The translations under genes were made by a program, and so were the position numbers. Below, piece by piece: positions 1-7,330 of a stretch of 64,000 nt of DNA. Every line of letters starts with the position of its first letter. The first letter of the stretch is position 1. Source of the DNA: Fibrobacter succinogenes (GTDB lineage Bacteria > Fibrobacterota > Fibrobacteria > Fibrobacterales > Fibrobacteraceae); assembly GCA_902756345.1 (NCBI GenBank), contig CACVQR010000016.1, positions 1 through 64,000 of the forward strand, in the 5' to 3' direction. The notes under the pieces are model-generated. The model was not told the DNA's origin. It was given only the letters and a program-made list of their open reading frames with translations, and did not search any database.

Positions 1-20
1 TCAGTCGTACCGGGAAAATG

Positions 21-100
21 GTGTAAACCAAAACAGTGAAACTGTCAACCCGGTCAGTAAAATCACCTAAAAAGTGTCAACCTTTTTCAGTGATGGTCAG
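21..100. repeat. Short degenerate repeats, possible IS end
   Basis: Three related units can be read on the plus strand: GTGTAAACC...CAGTGA from 21, CTGTCAACC...CAGTA from 42 and GTGTCAACC...CAGTGA from 74. Multiple short repeats of this kind are typical of the ends of IS21-family elements, and the units stop just before the ATPase gene region. No transposase gene is visible; it would lie left of the window. The assignment is therefore only a guess from repeat structure. Confidence 0.3.
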
Positions 101-157
101 AGTTTTTTGATGAAAAATGGCGAAAAACCGCTAAAATCGCCTTTTTTGAATTATTTC

Positions 158-237
158 TTTGGAAAATATCCAAAAATGACGAATTATTTGTTTGGAAAAT
201 ATCCAAAATTGATTATATTTTTCTTTGGAAAATGTCC
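158..237. repeat. Three-copy 33-bp-period array of a short inverted repeat
   Basis: The 17-mer TTTGGAAAATATCCAAA, itself an inverted repeat (TTTGGA/TCCAAA), occurs at 158-174 and 191-207. A truncated third copy (TTTGGAAAATGTCC) lies at 224-237 and runs into the ribosome binding site of the ATPase gene. The period is exactly 33 bp. It could be an operator array for that gene. The period is also 11 codons, and one frame reads a repeated FGKYPK-type peptide, so a small coding origin is possible. Confidence 0.7.
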
Positions 238-252
238 GGAGGCGGTTCTAGA

Positions 253-1617
253 ATGTATTTTGAGCGAAAAATTGACAAATTCTTGTTGGAATGGTCCAAG
301 CAAAAAAGCCACAAGCCGCTACTGCTACGTGGGGCACGCCAAGTAGGGAAATCTAGTTCTGTTGAACACCTGGGTGAGCACTTCGAAAATTGCGTCAGCA
401 TCAATTTTGAAAAAAATCCGGAATACAAAGAGGTTTTTAACAAAAATCTGGATGTGAATAGAATCGTTGCTGAAATTTCCGCTATAAGTGCCAGGCCTAT
501 TATTCCTGGACGGACGCTCCTTTTTCTAGATGAGGTTCAGCTCTGCCCCGAAGCGATCATGTCGCTCCGTTTTTTCAAGGAGGATTTGCCCTGCTTGCAC
601 GTGATTGCCGCCGGATCACTGCTTGAATTCGCCCTACAGGAACTCCCGACTTTTGGCGTGGGCCGCATCCATTCCATGTTCATGTACCCCATGACCTTTG
701 ACGAGTTTGCGCAGGCAAACGGTTTTGACGAGCTTCTAAAAATCCGCGACCAGGCATCGAGCGATAAGCCGTTGCCGGAAACGATTCACAATAAATTCGT
801 GGAACTTTTCAGAACCTACCTCATGGTGGGCGGAATGCCAGAAGTAGTCGCCAAATGGGTTGAAAGCAAGGACTATCTACAGTGTCAATCTATCCAAGAC
901 GACATTCTGATTTCGTACGAAGATGATTTTGCCAAATACAAGAAGAATGTCGACCCTACTTTACTCAGGTCTGCATTCCGAAGTGCGGCATTGCAAATCA
1001 CAAAGAAATTCACGTATGCAAAGGTAGGGAACGGTTACAAAACAGAAAAAATCCGTGAAGCCATGCAGTTGCTTACCCTTGCGGGAATTGTCACTCCCGT
1101 AACACGTTCTGCAGCAAACGGACTCCCTTTGGGGAGCGAAGCGGATCCGTCTTACCAAAAATACCTGCTTCTCGATTCCGGTTTGCAATTACGGCTAATG
1201 AATATGTCCCTTGGCGACATTTCCGAGACAATCTCTGCGATTCTCACGGCAAGTGCCGCGGATCTTGTGAACAAAGGCTCGTTGGCAGAAATGGTTGCCG
1301 GGCTTGAACTTTTACGGAACAAGACGCCAAATATGCGGCACGAATTGTTCTATTGGACGCGGATGCAAAAGAATAGCCAGTCCGAAGTGGATTATGTGGA
1401 TTCCCTTGGTGGACATGTCATGCCTATCGAGGTCAAGGCAGATACCCAGGGGGGCATGAAGAGCCTATGGAATATGATGCGCGAGAAAAAACTTTCGAAC
1501 GCTTATCGTATTTCTCTTGAAAACTTAGGGCAATTCGACTATCATGATTCCGAAGCGGAAAATGCAATTCGCCACGTTCAAATATGTCCGCTTTACGCCA
1601 TATCGCAGATAAAGTAA
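253..1617 (+). CDS. AAA ATPase with C-terminal DUF4143
   Basis: This is a 454-residue protein of the AAA_14/DUF4143 family, whose members are common, often horizontally spread and of unsettled function. The Walker A is GARQVGKS (residues 27-34) and the Walker B is LLFLDEVQ with D93-E94. The C-terminal half carries the DUF4143 region with a conserved basic stretch (about 370-420, DYVDSLGGHVMPIEVKAD) that resembles a nuclease-like E-x-K patch. The start at 253 is chosen because GGAGG lies 11 nt upstream; an in-frame ATG at 232 has no such site. The gene stands alone, with a repeat array directly upstream and a convergent ohrR gene 22 bp downstream. Family membership is secure; the cellular role is unknown. 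Confidence 0.85.
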   Translation: MYFERKIDKFLLEWSKQKSHKPLLLRGARQVGKSSSVEHLGEHFENCVSINFEKNPEYKEVFNKNLDVNRIVAEISAISARPIIPGRTLLFLDEVQLCPEAIMSLRFFKEDLPCLHVIAAGSLLEFALQELPTFGVGRIHSMFMYPMTFDEFAQANGFDELLKIRDQASSDKPLPETIHNKFVELFRTYLMVGGMPEVVAKWVESKDYLQCQSIQDDILISYEDDFAKYKKNVDPTLLRSAFRSAALQITKKFTYAKVGNGYKTEKIREAMQLLTLAGIVTPVTRSAANGLPLGSEADPSYQKYLLLDSGLQLRLMNMSLGDISETISAILTASAADLVNKGSLAEMVAGLELLRNKTPNMRHELFYWTRMQKNSQSEVDYVDSLGGHVMPIEVKADTQGGMKSLWNMMREKKLSNAYRISLENLGQFDYHDSEAENAIRHVQICPLYAISQIK

Positions 1618-1638
1618 AATTGGTTGAGTAAAAGTTCT

Positions 1639-2073
1639 TTAAGGAGCCCCAAACCCTTCCAGCACTTTATACAGCAGGGTGTAAAGCGTCTTTGCTTCGG
1701 TGTCGGAGAGGTTCACGCAGCTGGCCATGGACTTGGGGACGCTTGCGGCCTTGCGCTTGAGCGATTCGCCTTCGGCGGTGAGGCTTACGGAAAGGCAGCG
1801 TTCGTCGCTCTGTTCGCGGGTGCGCTGGATGTAGCCCTTGGCTTCGAGTTTTTTCAGGAGCGGGGTGAGCGTGCCCGAATCGAGGAACAGCTTTTTGCCG
1901 AGTTCAGAGACGTTGCACTTCTTTTCTTCCCAGAGCACGAGCATCACAATGTACTGCGTGTACGTGAGGTCGAGCGGTTCCAGGTACGGGGCGTAGCGGC
2001 GCGTGATCTCCTTGGACGCGGCATACAGCGGGAAGCACAGCTGATTTTCGAGTTTTAACTGGGGGCAGTTCAT
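1639..2073 (-). CDS. ohrR: OhrR-type MarR-family peroxide sensor
   Basis: This 144-residue winged-helix MarR-family repressor closely resembles Bacillus OhrR. The N-terminal KLENQLCF motif places the redox-sensing cysteine at residue 13, and the wing/HTH region reads LDSGTLTPLLKKLEAKG. In known OhrR proteins, oxidation of this cysteine by organic hydroperoxide releases the DNA. The start at 2073 is used because the protein then begins MNCPQLKLENQLCF, matching family length. The gene begins 8 bp after the gpx stop, so the two form one operon. An OhrR-like operator sits in the promoter upstream of gpx, implying autoregulation. The usual partner, ohr, is not adjacent. Confidence 0.9.
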   Translation of the reverse strand: MNCPQLKLENQLCFPLYAASKEITRRYAPYLEPLDLTYTQYIVMLVLWEEKKCNVSELGKKLFLDSGTLTPLLKKLEAKGYIQRTREQSDERCLSVSLTAEGESLKRKAASVPKSMASCVNLSDTEAKTLYTLLYKVLEGFGAP

Positions 2074-2081
2074 GGCCGCTC

Positions 2082-2627
2082 CTAGAGCAACTTTTCTACG
2101 CAGGCGCGCACGGCGTCCATGTCGGCGGTGGGTTCGAAGCGCGCGACCACGTTGCCTTCGCGGTCCACGACAAACTTGGTGAAGTTCCACTTGATGTCGG
2201 GATTTTTCTTGTAGTCCTTGTCGATGCTCTTGAGGAGTACTGCCATGGCGGCGGCCTTCACGCCAAAGCCGAAACCTTCGAAACCTTTCTGCGATTTCAG
2301 GTAGGTGTAGAGCGGGAGTTCGTCGGGGCCGTTCACGTCGGACTTTTTCATTTGCGGGAATTCAGTGCCGTAGTTGAGCGTGCAGAATTCGTGGATTTCG
2401 TCGTCGGTGCCGGGGGTCTGGCCCTTGAACTGGTTGCAGGGAATGTCGATGACTTCGAAGCCCTTGTCGTGGAAATCGGAATACATCTGTTCGATGGGCT
2501 TGTAGTGCGGGGTAAAACCGCAGCCGGTCGCGGTGTTCACGATGAGCATCACCTTGCCCTTGAAGTTTGCAAGCGGGACCTGGTTGCCCTTGCCGTCGAT
2601 GAGGGTGAAATCGTAGATGTTTGCCAT
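2082..2627 (-). CDS. gpx: Glutathione peroxidase-family thiol peroxidase
   Basis: This 181-residue protein of the GPx family reduces hydroperoxides. The peroxidatic residue is C36 in NTATGCGFTP; Q66 (CNQF) and W147-N148 (KWNFTKF) complete the family's catalytic tetrad. A cysteine at residue 82 (EFCTLNYG) matches the position of the resolving cysteine of yeast Gpx3, suggesting thioredoxin rather than glutathione as reductant. No signal peptide is present, so it should be cytoplasmic. It is the first gene of the gpx-ohrR operon, and its promoter carries an OhrR-like palindrome, which predicts induction by organic peroxide. Confidence 0.92.
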   Translation of the reverse strand: MANIYDFTLIDGKGNQVPLANFKGKVMLIVNTATGCGFTPHYKPIEQMYSDFHDKGFEVIDIPCNQFKGQTPGTDDEIHEFCTLNYGTEFPQMKKSDVNGPDELPLYTYLKSQKGFEGFGFGVKAAAMAVLLKSIDKDYKKNPDIKWNFTKFVVDREGNVVARFEPTADMDAVRACVEKLL

Positions 2628-2688
2628 AATGAGCCTCCGTTTTTTAGGTGTCGGCGTTTTATTGGTTTATTGGTTTTCGCTGTATTTG

Positions 2689-2732
2689 ATTGTATACAAT
2701 TAAATTTTATAAAATTAATTCTCAAAAGTCAA
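2689..2732 (-). promoter_or_regulatory. gpx-ohrR promoter with OhrR-like operator
   Basis: On the minus strand a -35 TTGACT (2727-2732) and a -10 TAAAAT (2704-2709) are separated by 17 bp. Overlapping and following the -10 is an AT-rich palindrome around GTATACAATTAAATTTTAT (plus strand 2693-2711). This is very like the Bacillus ohrA operator core TATACAATTAAATTGTA. Binding there would block RNA polymerase, fitting repression by the downstream OhrR. Confidence 0.75.
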
Positions 2733-2773
2733 TAGGTTTAAGCAAAAAAAATTCTTAACGGCCGTTTTTTTTT

Positions 2774-2809
2774 ACAAAAAAAAGCCACCCGGAAGGAATC
2801 CCAGGTGGC
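2774..2809 (-). terminator. Rho-independent terminator of the GH141-like gene
   Basis: Stem GCCACC/GGTGGC (2784-2789 with 2804-2809), with a run of T residues on the minus strand side (2773-2783). It lies 20 bp after the stop of the GH141-like gene. Confidence 0.85.
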
Positions 2810-2829
2810 AATTAGGCAAGGAGTAAACT

Positions 2830-5448
2830 CTACTTGAGCTGCACGCGGAGCGCCTTGGCGCCAGAGCCGCGTACCATGTAGATACCCTGGGCAAAGCCAG
2901 CTGCCTTGAGCGTTTCGGTGAGGGCGAGGCCTGCACGCGGTTCTACGCTACCCATAAAGCGACCGTTTGCGCCATAAACTTTGAGCGAACGCTGCATATT
3001 GGGCATAAAGTCCATGCTGTAGGTCGGCACCTTGCGAATTCCGGTGGTGTTAAGTTCTTCCTTGGTAAGTGCGAACTGGATCCAGTCCAGATTCACGTAG
3101 CTACCGGTAAACTGCACGCGCAGCACATGGTCGCCCTTTTCGATTTCGCTAGTTTCGCCGTCCATGAGCGTATAGGTGTTCCAGTCTTCGGTTTGCGGCA
3201 CCGCAACGGTATCGGTCACGGCCTTACCGTCGATAAACAGGCGAATACTACCGCCTTCAAGGCCGTCTGCAACGCTTGCGCGGAACACGAACTTGCTTGT
3301 AGTCACTACGTTCACGCTGTATTCGAGCCATTCGCCTGCCTGGGTGTAACCAATCGCGTAACCCTTGCTGGCGTCAGCAGAATCGATCTGCACAATGTCG
3401 ACACCGTCTTCGCGGTAGGCGCCACCTTCGTTCACAAAGTCCTTGTCGTAGAACGATACGCTCTGGCCGCCCATATCGTAGTCTTCGAGCTGCACAAAGC
3501 CCGGTACGCTAAAGATGGCCTTGTAAGGTTCCTGGGTCACAGCACCGTTAAAGTCGGCGAGCGGGATTTCCTTGATGTCGCGGATATAGCGGAAGGCCTT
3601 TTCGATACCGGCATTGTTCACGACGTCATCGCTGTAATAGTTATTGGACTGTTGCAAGGTATTCTGACCCGCCTGATTCTGGCCCACGCCTGCAGGGGAA
3701 TTCTTGAACACGTTTTCCTTCACGGTAAAGCCGCTAGAGCCTTCGTCCAGGTAGATGGGCACATTCCAGTAATCCGCCCACTTGGACGTTCCGTTATCGT
3801 GGATATAGTTGTGTTGGATTTCGCTGCCGGTACCCTGGTTAGAGAGCGTGTAAATCGGGCCGGAGTCGCAAAGCAAGCGGGCAATATGGTGAATTTCGTT
3901 CCAGTTCACATGGTTATTGGTCATGGCAGTCTGCTGCTTTGTCCAGCCAAAACCAATAGAAATGCCGGAGTAGTAAGTGTAAGAGACTTCGTTATGCTCA
4001 ATCACCACGTAGCGGGGGTAACCGGCGCCAATACCTACGGCACCTTGATGTTCGTTCGTCACGTTGGTGACCAGGTTGTTCTTGACCGTATCGCGGGTGC
4101 TGATTTCGTCCTTGTCGCTCGGATTGTAGGCGATATGGATTTCAGTCGTGGAATCCTGATAGAACTTGCCCAGCATAATGCCCGCGGCACCGATTTCGAA
4201 GAAGGCGTTACCCTGGATCATGTCATCGTTAGTGCCCGAGACAAAGTCGAGGCCCGTAGCCGCAATCTGCGAGAACACGTTGCCCTGCACCAAAAAATGA
4301 TGCGCATTTTCGACGCGGAAAGCCGCATCGGGGCGCCACAGCAGGTACTTGTTGCTATTCAACTTTTCCCAGTTCCCGCGACTAGGATCCGGAAGCACGT
4401 CTACGTTGAAGTTTGCGGCCTGCAAATCCAAGAAGCCCTCTTCGCTCGGGCGGGTATAGTTGGAATGGGCAAAGATCAGGCCTTCGAAGCTCATGTAGCC
4501 CACCTTGTTCTTGGTGTCTTTACCCAAAACGCTGAACAAAGTATTGAGGTGGGGCGCAACCACGTGGGCAGTCGCCATGCTTTCGCCTTCACGGGGCTTG
4601 TAATAAAGCGTTTGATTCTTTTCGTCCAGGTACCATTCACCCGGAGCGTCAATCAAGTCGTAGGAATTTTCCAGATAAAAGACCTGCTGCTTGGGCGGAT
4701 TGCTCATGAAGGCGGTGCCGAGCATGGGGAAAGCGCGGTGGAACAGCTTGGTGCGTTCAGGATCCTTGGGGATGAGCTTTGCGGTGCCGCCGTTCACCTG
4801 GGCCTTTTCCAGGCGCAAAATGTTTTCGGACCAGGCAATCATCAAGTGGATTTCGACGTCTTCGATGTTCTTGATATTCTTGATGTAGTCGGCAGAGACA
4901 TCGAAGGCGCGGCCCGAAGAGTCCACCTTCGTGAGGCGCACAAAGTCGTGGTCGAAACCGCCGTTGCCTTTTTCCTTTGCATCAATCACGTTGGGGAAAC
5001 ATGCGCGGACAGCCTTGCGGTTGTTCACGTAAAGCTGGCGGAAACGGCCATCGACGCCTTCGGCTTTCCAAATGTTATTCGCCTCGTCGTGGATGGTCCA
5101 GCCGGTAATCTGCATGCCGCCGGTAATGAGCGGCTTTTCGCCATCGGCCGCCTTATAGCGCACGTAGTGGCCGTCTTTACCGCCGTCGGCTTCAGTGAAG
5201 TTGACTGTAGACGGAAGTACATAGGTGCCTTCGCGGAGAATGACTTCGATGTCGCCTGTCATAGAACCGTTAATAGCGCGCACAGCTTTTTGTGCCTGCG
5301 TGATCGTCTTGAACGGAGCATCTTTTGTACCCGCGGCAGCATCATTGCCAGAGGGCGAAACATAGAATGTCGCTTGAGTGGCGGCAGCGGCGGCACCGGC
5401 AAAAGCGAGCGTGCTGCCAAACACCAAAGAAAGAATCTTTGCATTCAT
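2830..5448 (-). CDS. Secreted beta-helix glycoside hydrolase (GH141-like) with CBM6
   Basis: This is an 872-residue secreted enzyme. After a signal peptide (to about residue 25) the chain starts FYVSPSGNDAAAGTKDAPF and continues through right-handed beta-helix repeats, including ...ITGGMQITGW near residue 110. This layout is typical of GH141 and related beta-helix hydrolases; known GH141 members include a xylanase and an RG-II fucosidase. A CBM6 spans about 650-793 (QLEDYDMGG to NLDWIQF), and a Fibrobacter-type tail ends GIYMVRGSGAKALRVQLK. The start at 5448 follows GAGG by 6 nt; an in-frame GTG 12 nt upstream is less likely. It is the last gene of the island, with its own operator/promoter. 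GH141 is inferred from the N-terminal pattern only. Confidence 0.75.
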   Translation of the reverse strand: MNAKILSLVFGSTLAFAGAAAAATQATFYVSPSGNDAAAGTKDAPFKTITQAQKAVRAINGSMTGDIEVILREGTYVLPSTVNFTEADGGKDGHYVRYKAADGEKPLITGGMQITGWTIHDEANNIWKAEGVDGRFRQLYVNNRKAVRACFPNVIDAKEKGNGGFDHDFVRLTKVDSSGRAFDVSADYIKNIKNIEDVEIHLMIAWSENILRLEKAQVNGGTAKLIPKDPERTKLFHRAFPMLGTAFMSNPPKQQVFYLENSYDLIDAPGEWYLDEKNQTLYYKPREGESMATAHVVAPHLNTLFSVLGKDTKNKVGYMSFEGLIFAHSNYTRPSEEGFLDLQAANFNVDVLPDPSRGNWEKLNSNKYLLWRPDAAFRVENAHHFLVQGNVFSQIAATGLDFVSGTNDDMIQGNAFFEIGAAGIMLGKFYQDSTTEIHIAYNPSDKDEISTRDTVKNNLVTNVTNEHQGAVGIGAGYPRYVVIEHNEVSYTYYSGISIGFGWTKQQTAMTNNHVNWNEIHHIARLLCDSGPIYTLSNQGTGSEIQHNYIHDNGTSKWADYWNVPIYLDEGSSGFTVKENVFKNSPAGVGQNQAGQNTLQQSNNYYSDDVVNNAGIEKAFRYIRDIKEIPLADFNGAVTQEPYKAIFSVPGFVQLEDYDMGGQSVSFYDKDFVNEGGAYREDGVDIVQIDSADASKGYAIGYTQAGEWLEYSVNVVTTSKFVFRASVADGLEGGSIRLFIDGKAVTDTVAVPQTEDWNTYTLMDGETSEIEKGDHVLRVQFTGSYVNLDWIQFALTKEELNTTGIRKVPTYSMDFMPNMQRSLKVYGANGRFMGSVEPRAGLALTETLKAAGFAQGIYMVRGSGAKALRVQLK

Positions 5449-5481
5449 AAGAAACCTCACGAAAAATCCACACCAGTAAAA

Positions 5482-5545
5482 AAAATACCTTTTGCCATCA
5501 AAAAAAGAACTCCCTTTTCGGGAGTTCTCGTTGACAAGTTGTCAA
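5482..5545 (-). promoter_or_regulatory. 15-bp operator and -10 hexamer for the GH141-like gene
   Basis: Reading toward the gene, TTGACAACTTGTCAA (5531-5545) is followed after 43 bp by TATTTT (5482-5487); the ATG is 33 bp further on. The upstream gene's terminator lies between the two elements. This is one of ten matching sites in the window. Confidence 0.75.
5500..5527 (-). terminator. Terminator of the GH5 gene
   Basis: Perfect stem GAACTCCC/GGGAGTTC (5507-5514 with 5520-5527), loop of 5, then a T run on the minus strand. It lies inside the promoter of the next gene, between operator and -10. Confidence 0.88.
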
Positions 5546-5556
5546 TGCCGAAACAC

Positions 5557-7218
5557 TTATTTGATACGGTGTCCGGTCAAGTCAAAGCGCACGCCGTTCT
5601 TTTCGACAAAGAGCTTGCCGCCTTGCTTGCGCAGGCGCGGAGCCGCCTTAGAAACAGCCGTCGGAGCGATTGCGCGGATTCCCATTTTGTCTTCGCAAGT
5701 TTCTTTTTCGCAGAACTGGAGCCAGTCTACATTCACATAGCTGCCTGCAATGACAAGCCTTAGAATGTGTTCGCCTGCCGTAAGGTTAGCGGTTCCGATA
5801 TCCATTTCTTTGTATACATTCCAGGTCGTGTCAACCTTGTCAATCGTGATAGTATCAAGAAGCACCTTGCCATCGACAAGCAGCTGGATTTTTGAAGTCT
5901 CGGAAGCAGTCGCTACATTCGCGCGAACGCCGTACTTGCCATCGGCAGCGACTTTCACGCTGTATTCAAGCCACTCGCCCGCTTCGGTGTAACCAATCGC
6001 GTAACCCTTGCAAGCGTCACCATTGCAAGTCGCACCATCCAGGGTAACGACATCCACAGCGTCTTCGCGGTAGATTTCGCCCTTGTTTGAAGCATCTTTG
6101 TCATAGAAACTGAATCGGTTCCCGCCCTTGTCGTAATTCTCGGCCTCGATTACGCCCGGAATCGCCGCGGGTTCGCCGTTATACGCCTCGCGGACGAGCG
6201 GAGTCGTCTCGACGGTGTCTGCCCAAGCCATTTTCATGCGGTCTACGCCCGACTGGTTCACGATTTCGAGCTTGATGTTTGCGCCTTCGCCGCTGCGCTT
6301 GGTCATACTATACCAGTCACCATCACGCAATCCCGGCCAGTAGAAGCTACCCATTTCCCATTCGCGCAATTGATCGGACATGCCGCGAATGTAGGCCATA
6401 AAGTAGTTGGTCGGAGTAGAATTATAGTCCATGTAGTCGTAATGCACGCCCGCCTTGTCACCAGGGCTCATGGCACCACCCCATTCTGTACACACGGTGC
6501 GGTCAATGTACTTGCCCACCTTACCCTTGAAGCTGTTTTTCCAGCCCTGCTCGGTGGTAATGCTCATGTTCCAGAACGTGTATTCGTGCACCGCGAAAAG
6601 GCAACCTTCGAAACGCGGGTCGTCGGCAATGTCGGGCACATTCCACGCAAGGCCCGAGCCGTCAAGCAGAATATGGTCGCGCGGCACATTCGGGAACTTG
6701 CTCAGCCACTGGGCGTAAAGGTCGCGCAGCTCCGTTTTGCTGTACATGTGCGGCTCGTTGAAAATTTCAAAGTAGGCATTCGGGTGGTCGCCGTATTTTT
6801 CGACGATTTTTGCCCACATGCTCCACCAATCATTCATATTTTTCGGGCCTGAAGGCTGTGCGGGGCCCCAATAGCCCATCACGATACGGCCCTTGGAAAG
6901 GCCCATGTCGATAACGCCCGTGTAGGTATCCCAGAACTTGAGAATCGTGGGTTCGTTCACCGGAATTCGCACGCTGTTGGTGCCGAAAAGCTCCTGGAAC
7001 TGCCCGATAACGCGGTCTGCCACCACAGATGCCGACTGGTAATTATCCGAAAGGCTCATGCCCGAAAGCACCAGCACGTCTGACACGAAATTATCGCGTT
7101 TATCTGCCCAGTTCACACCACGGAACTGACTTGTGACAGCGAAAGAATTCACTGCCGAAATAGCTGTAGCCGCCAAAACGATGCAGGCGGCACGCCTGAC
7201 CTTAAAACCAAACTTCAT
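5557..7218 (-). CDS. Secreted GH5 glycosidase with CBM6
   Basis: This 553-residue enzyme has a signal peptide (about 1-27) and a GH5 (clan A) barrel with acid/base E155 in YFEIFNEPH and nucleophile E245 in CTEWGGAM. A CBM6 occupies about 351-501. The C-terminus is of the short tail type, ending VRFDLTGHRIK, shared only with the GH27 gene in this window. The GH5 subfamily, and so the substrate (xylan-, mannan- or arabinan-type), cannot be settled by eye. The start at 7218 has GGAAGG 8 nt upstream, whereas an in-frame ATG 21 nt earlier lacks one. It has its own operator and terminator, so it is probably monocistronic. Confidence 0.85.
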   Translation of the reverse strand: MKFGFKVRRAACIVLAATAISAVNSFAVTSQFRGVNWADKRDNFVSDVLVLSGMSLSDNYQSASVVADRVIGQFQELFGTNSVRIPVNEPTILKFWDTYTGVIDMGLSKGRIVMGYWGPAQPSGPKNMNDWWSMWAKIVEKYGDHPNAYFEIFNEPHMYSKTELRDLYAQWLSKFPNVPRDHILLDGSGLAWNVPDIADDPRFEGCLFAVHEYTFWNMSITTEQGWKNSFKGKVGKYIDRTVCTEWGGAMSPGDKAGVHYDYMDYNSTPTNYFMAYIRGMSDQLREWEMGSFYWPGLRDGDWYSMTKRSGEGANIKLEIVNQSGVDRMKMAWADTVETTPLVREAYNGEPAAIPGVIEAENYDKGGNRFSFYDKDASNKGEIYREDAVDVVTLDGATCNGDACKGYAIGYTEAGEWLEYSVKVAADGKYGVRANVATASETSKIQLLVDGKVLLDTITIDKVDTTWNVYKEMDIGTANLTAGEHILRLVIAGSYVNVDWLQFCEKETCEDKMGIRAIAPTAVSKAAPRLRKQGGKLFVEKNGVRFDLTGHRIK

Positions 7219-7259
7219 AAGAACACCTTCCTTTTCCACCTTTCAAACAACCTGATTAT

Positions 7260-7323
7260 AAATTACCTTTTGGGCACAAAAAAAAGAACCCCCTAAAAGG
7301 AGATTCTATTGACATAATGTCAA
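7260..7323 (-). promoter_or_regulatory. 15-bp operator and -10 hexamer for the GH5 gene
   Basis: Oriented to the gene: TTGACATTATGTCAA (7309-7323), 43 bp, TAATTT (7260-7265). The slime gene's terminator lies between the two. Confidence 0.78.
7278..7306 (-). terminator. Terminator of the fibro-slime gene
   Basis: An imperfect hairpin, AGAATCTCCT/AGGGGGTTCT on the minus strand, is followed by a long T run. It lies 24 bp beyond the stop of the fibro-slime gene. Confidence 0.8.
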
Positions 7324-7330
7324 TGGGGAA

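Noticed and set aside
3127-5763. An 878-codon open frame on the plus strand opposite the GH141-like gene, and similar long frames opposite metH, the GH43 genes and the slime gene.
   Set aside because: The minus-strand genes have recognisable domains, signal peptides and ribosome binding sites. The opposite frames lack them and arise from codon bias.
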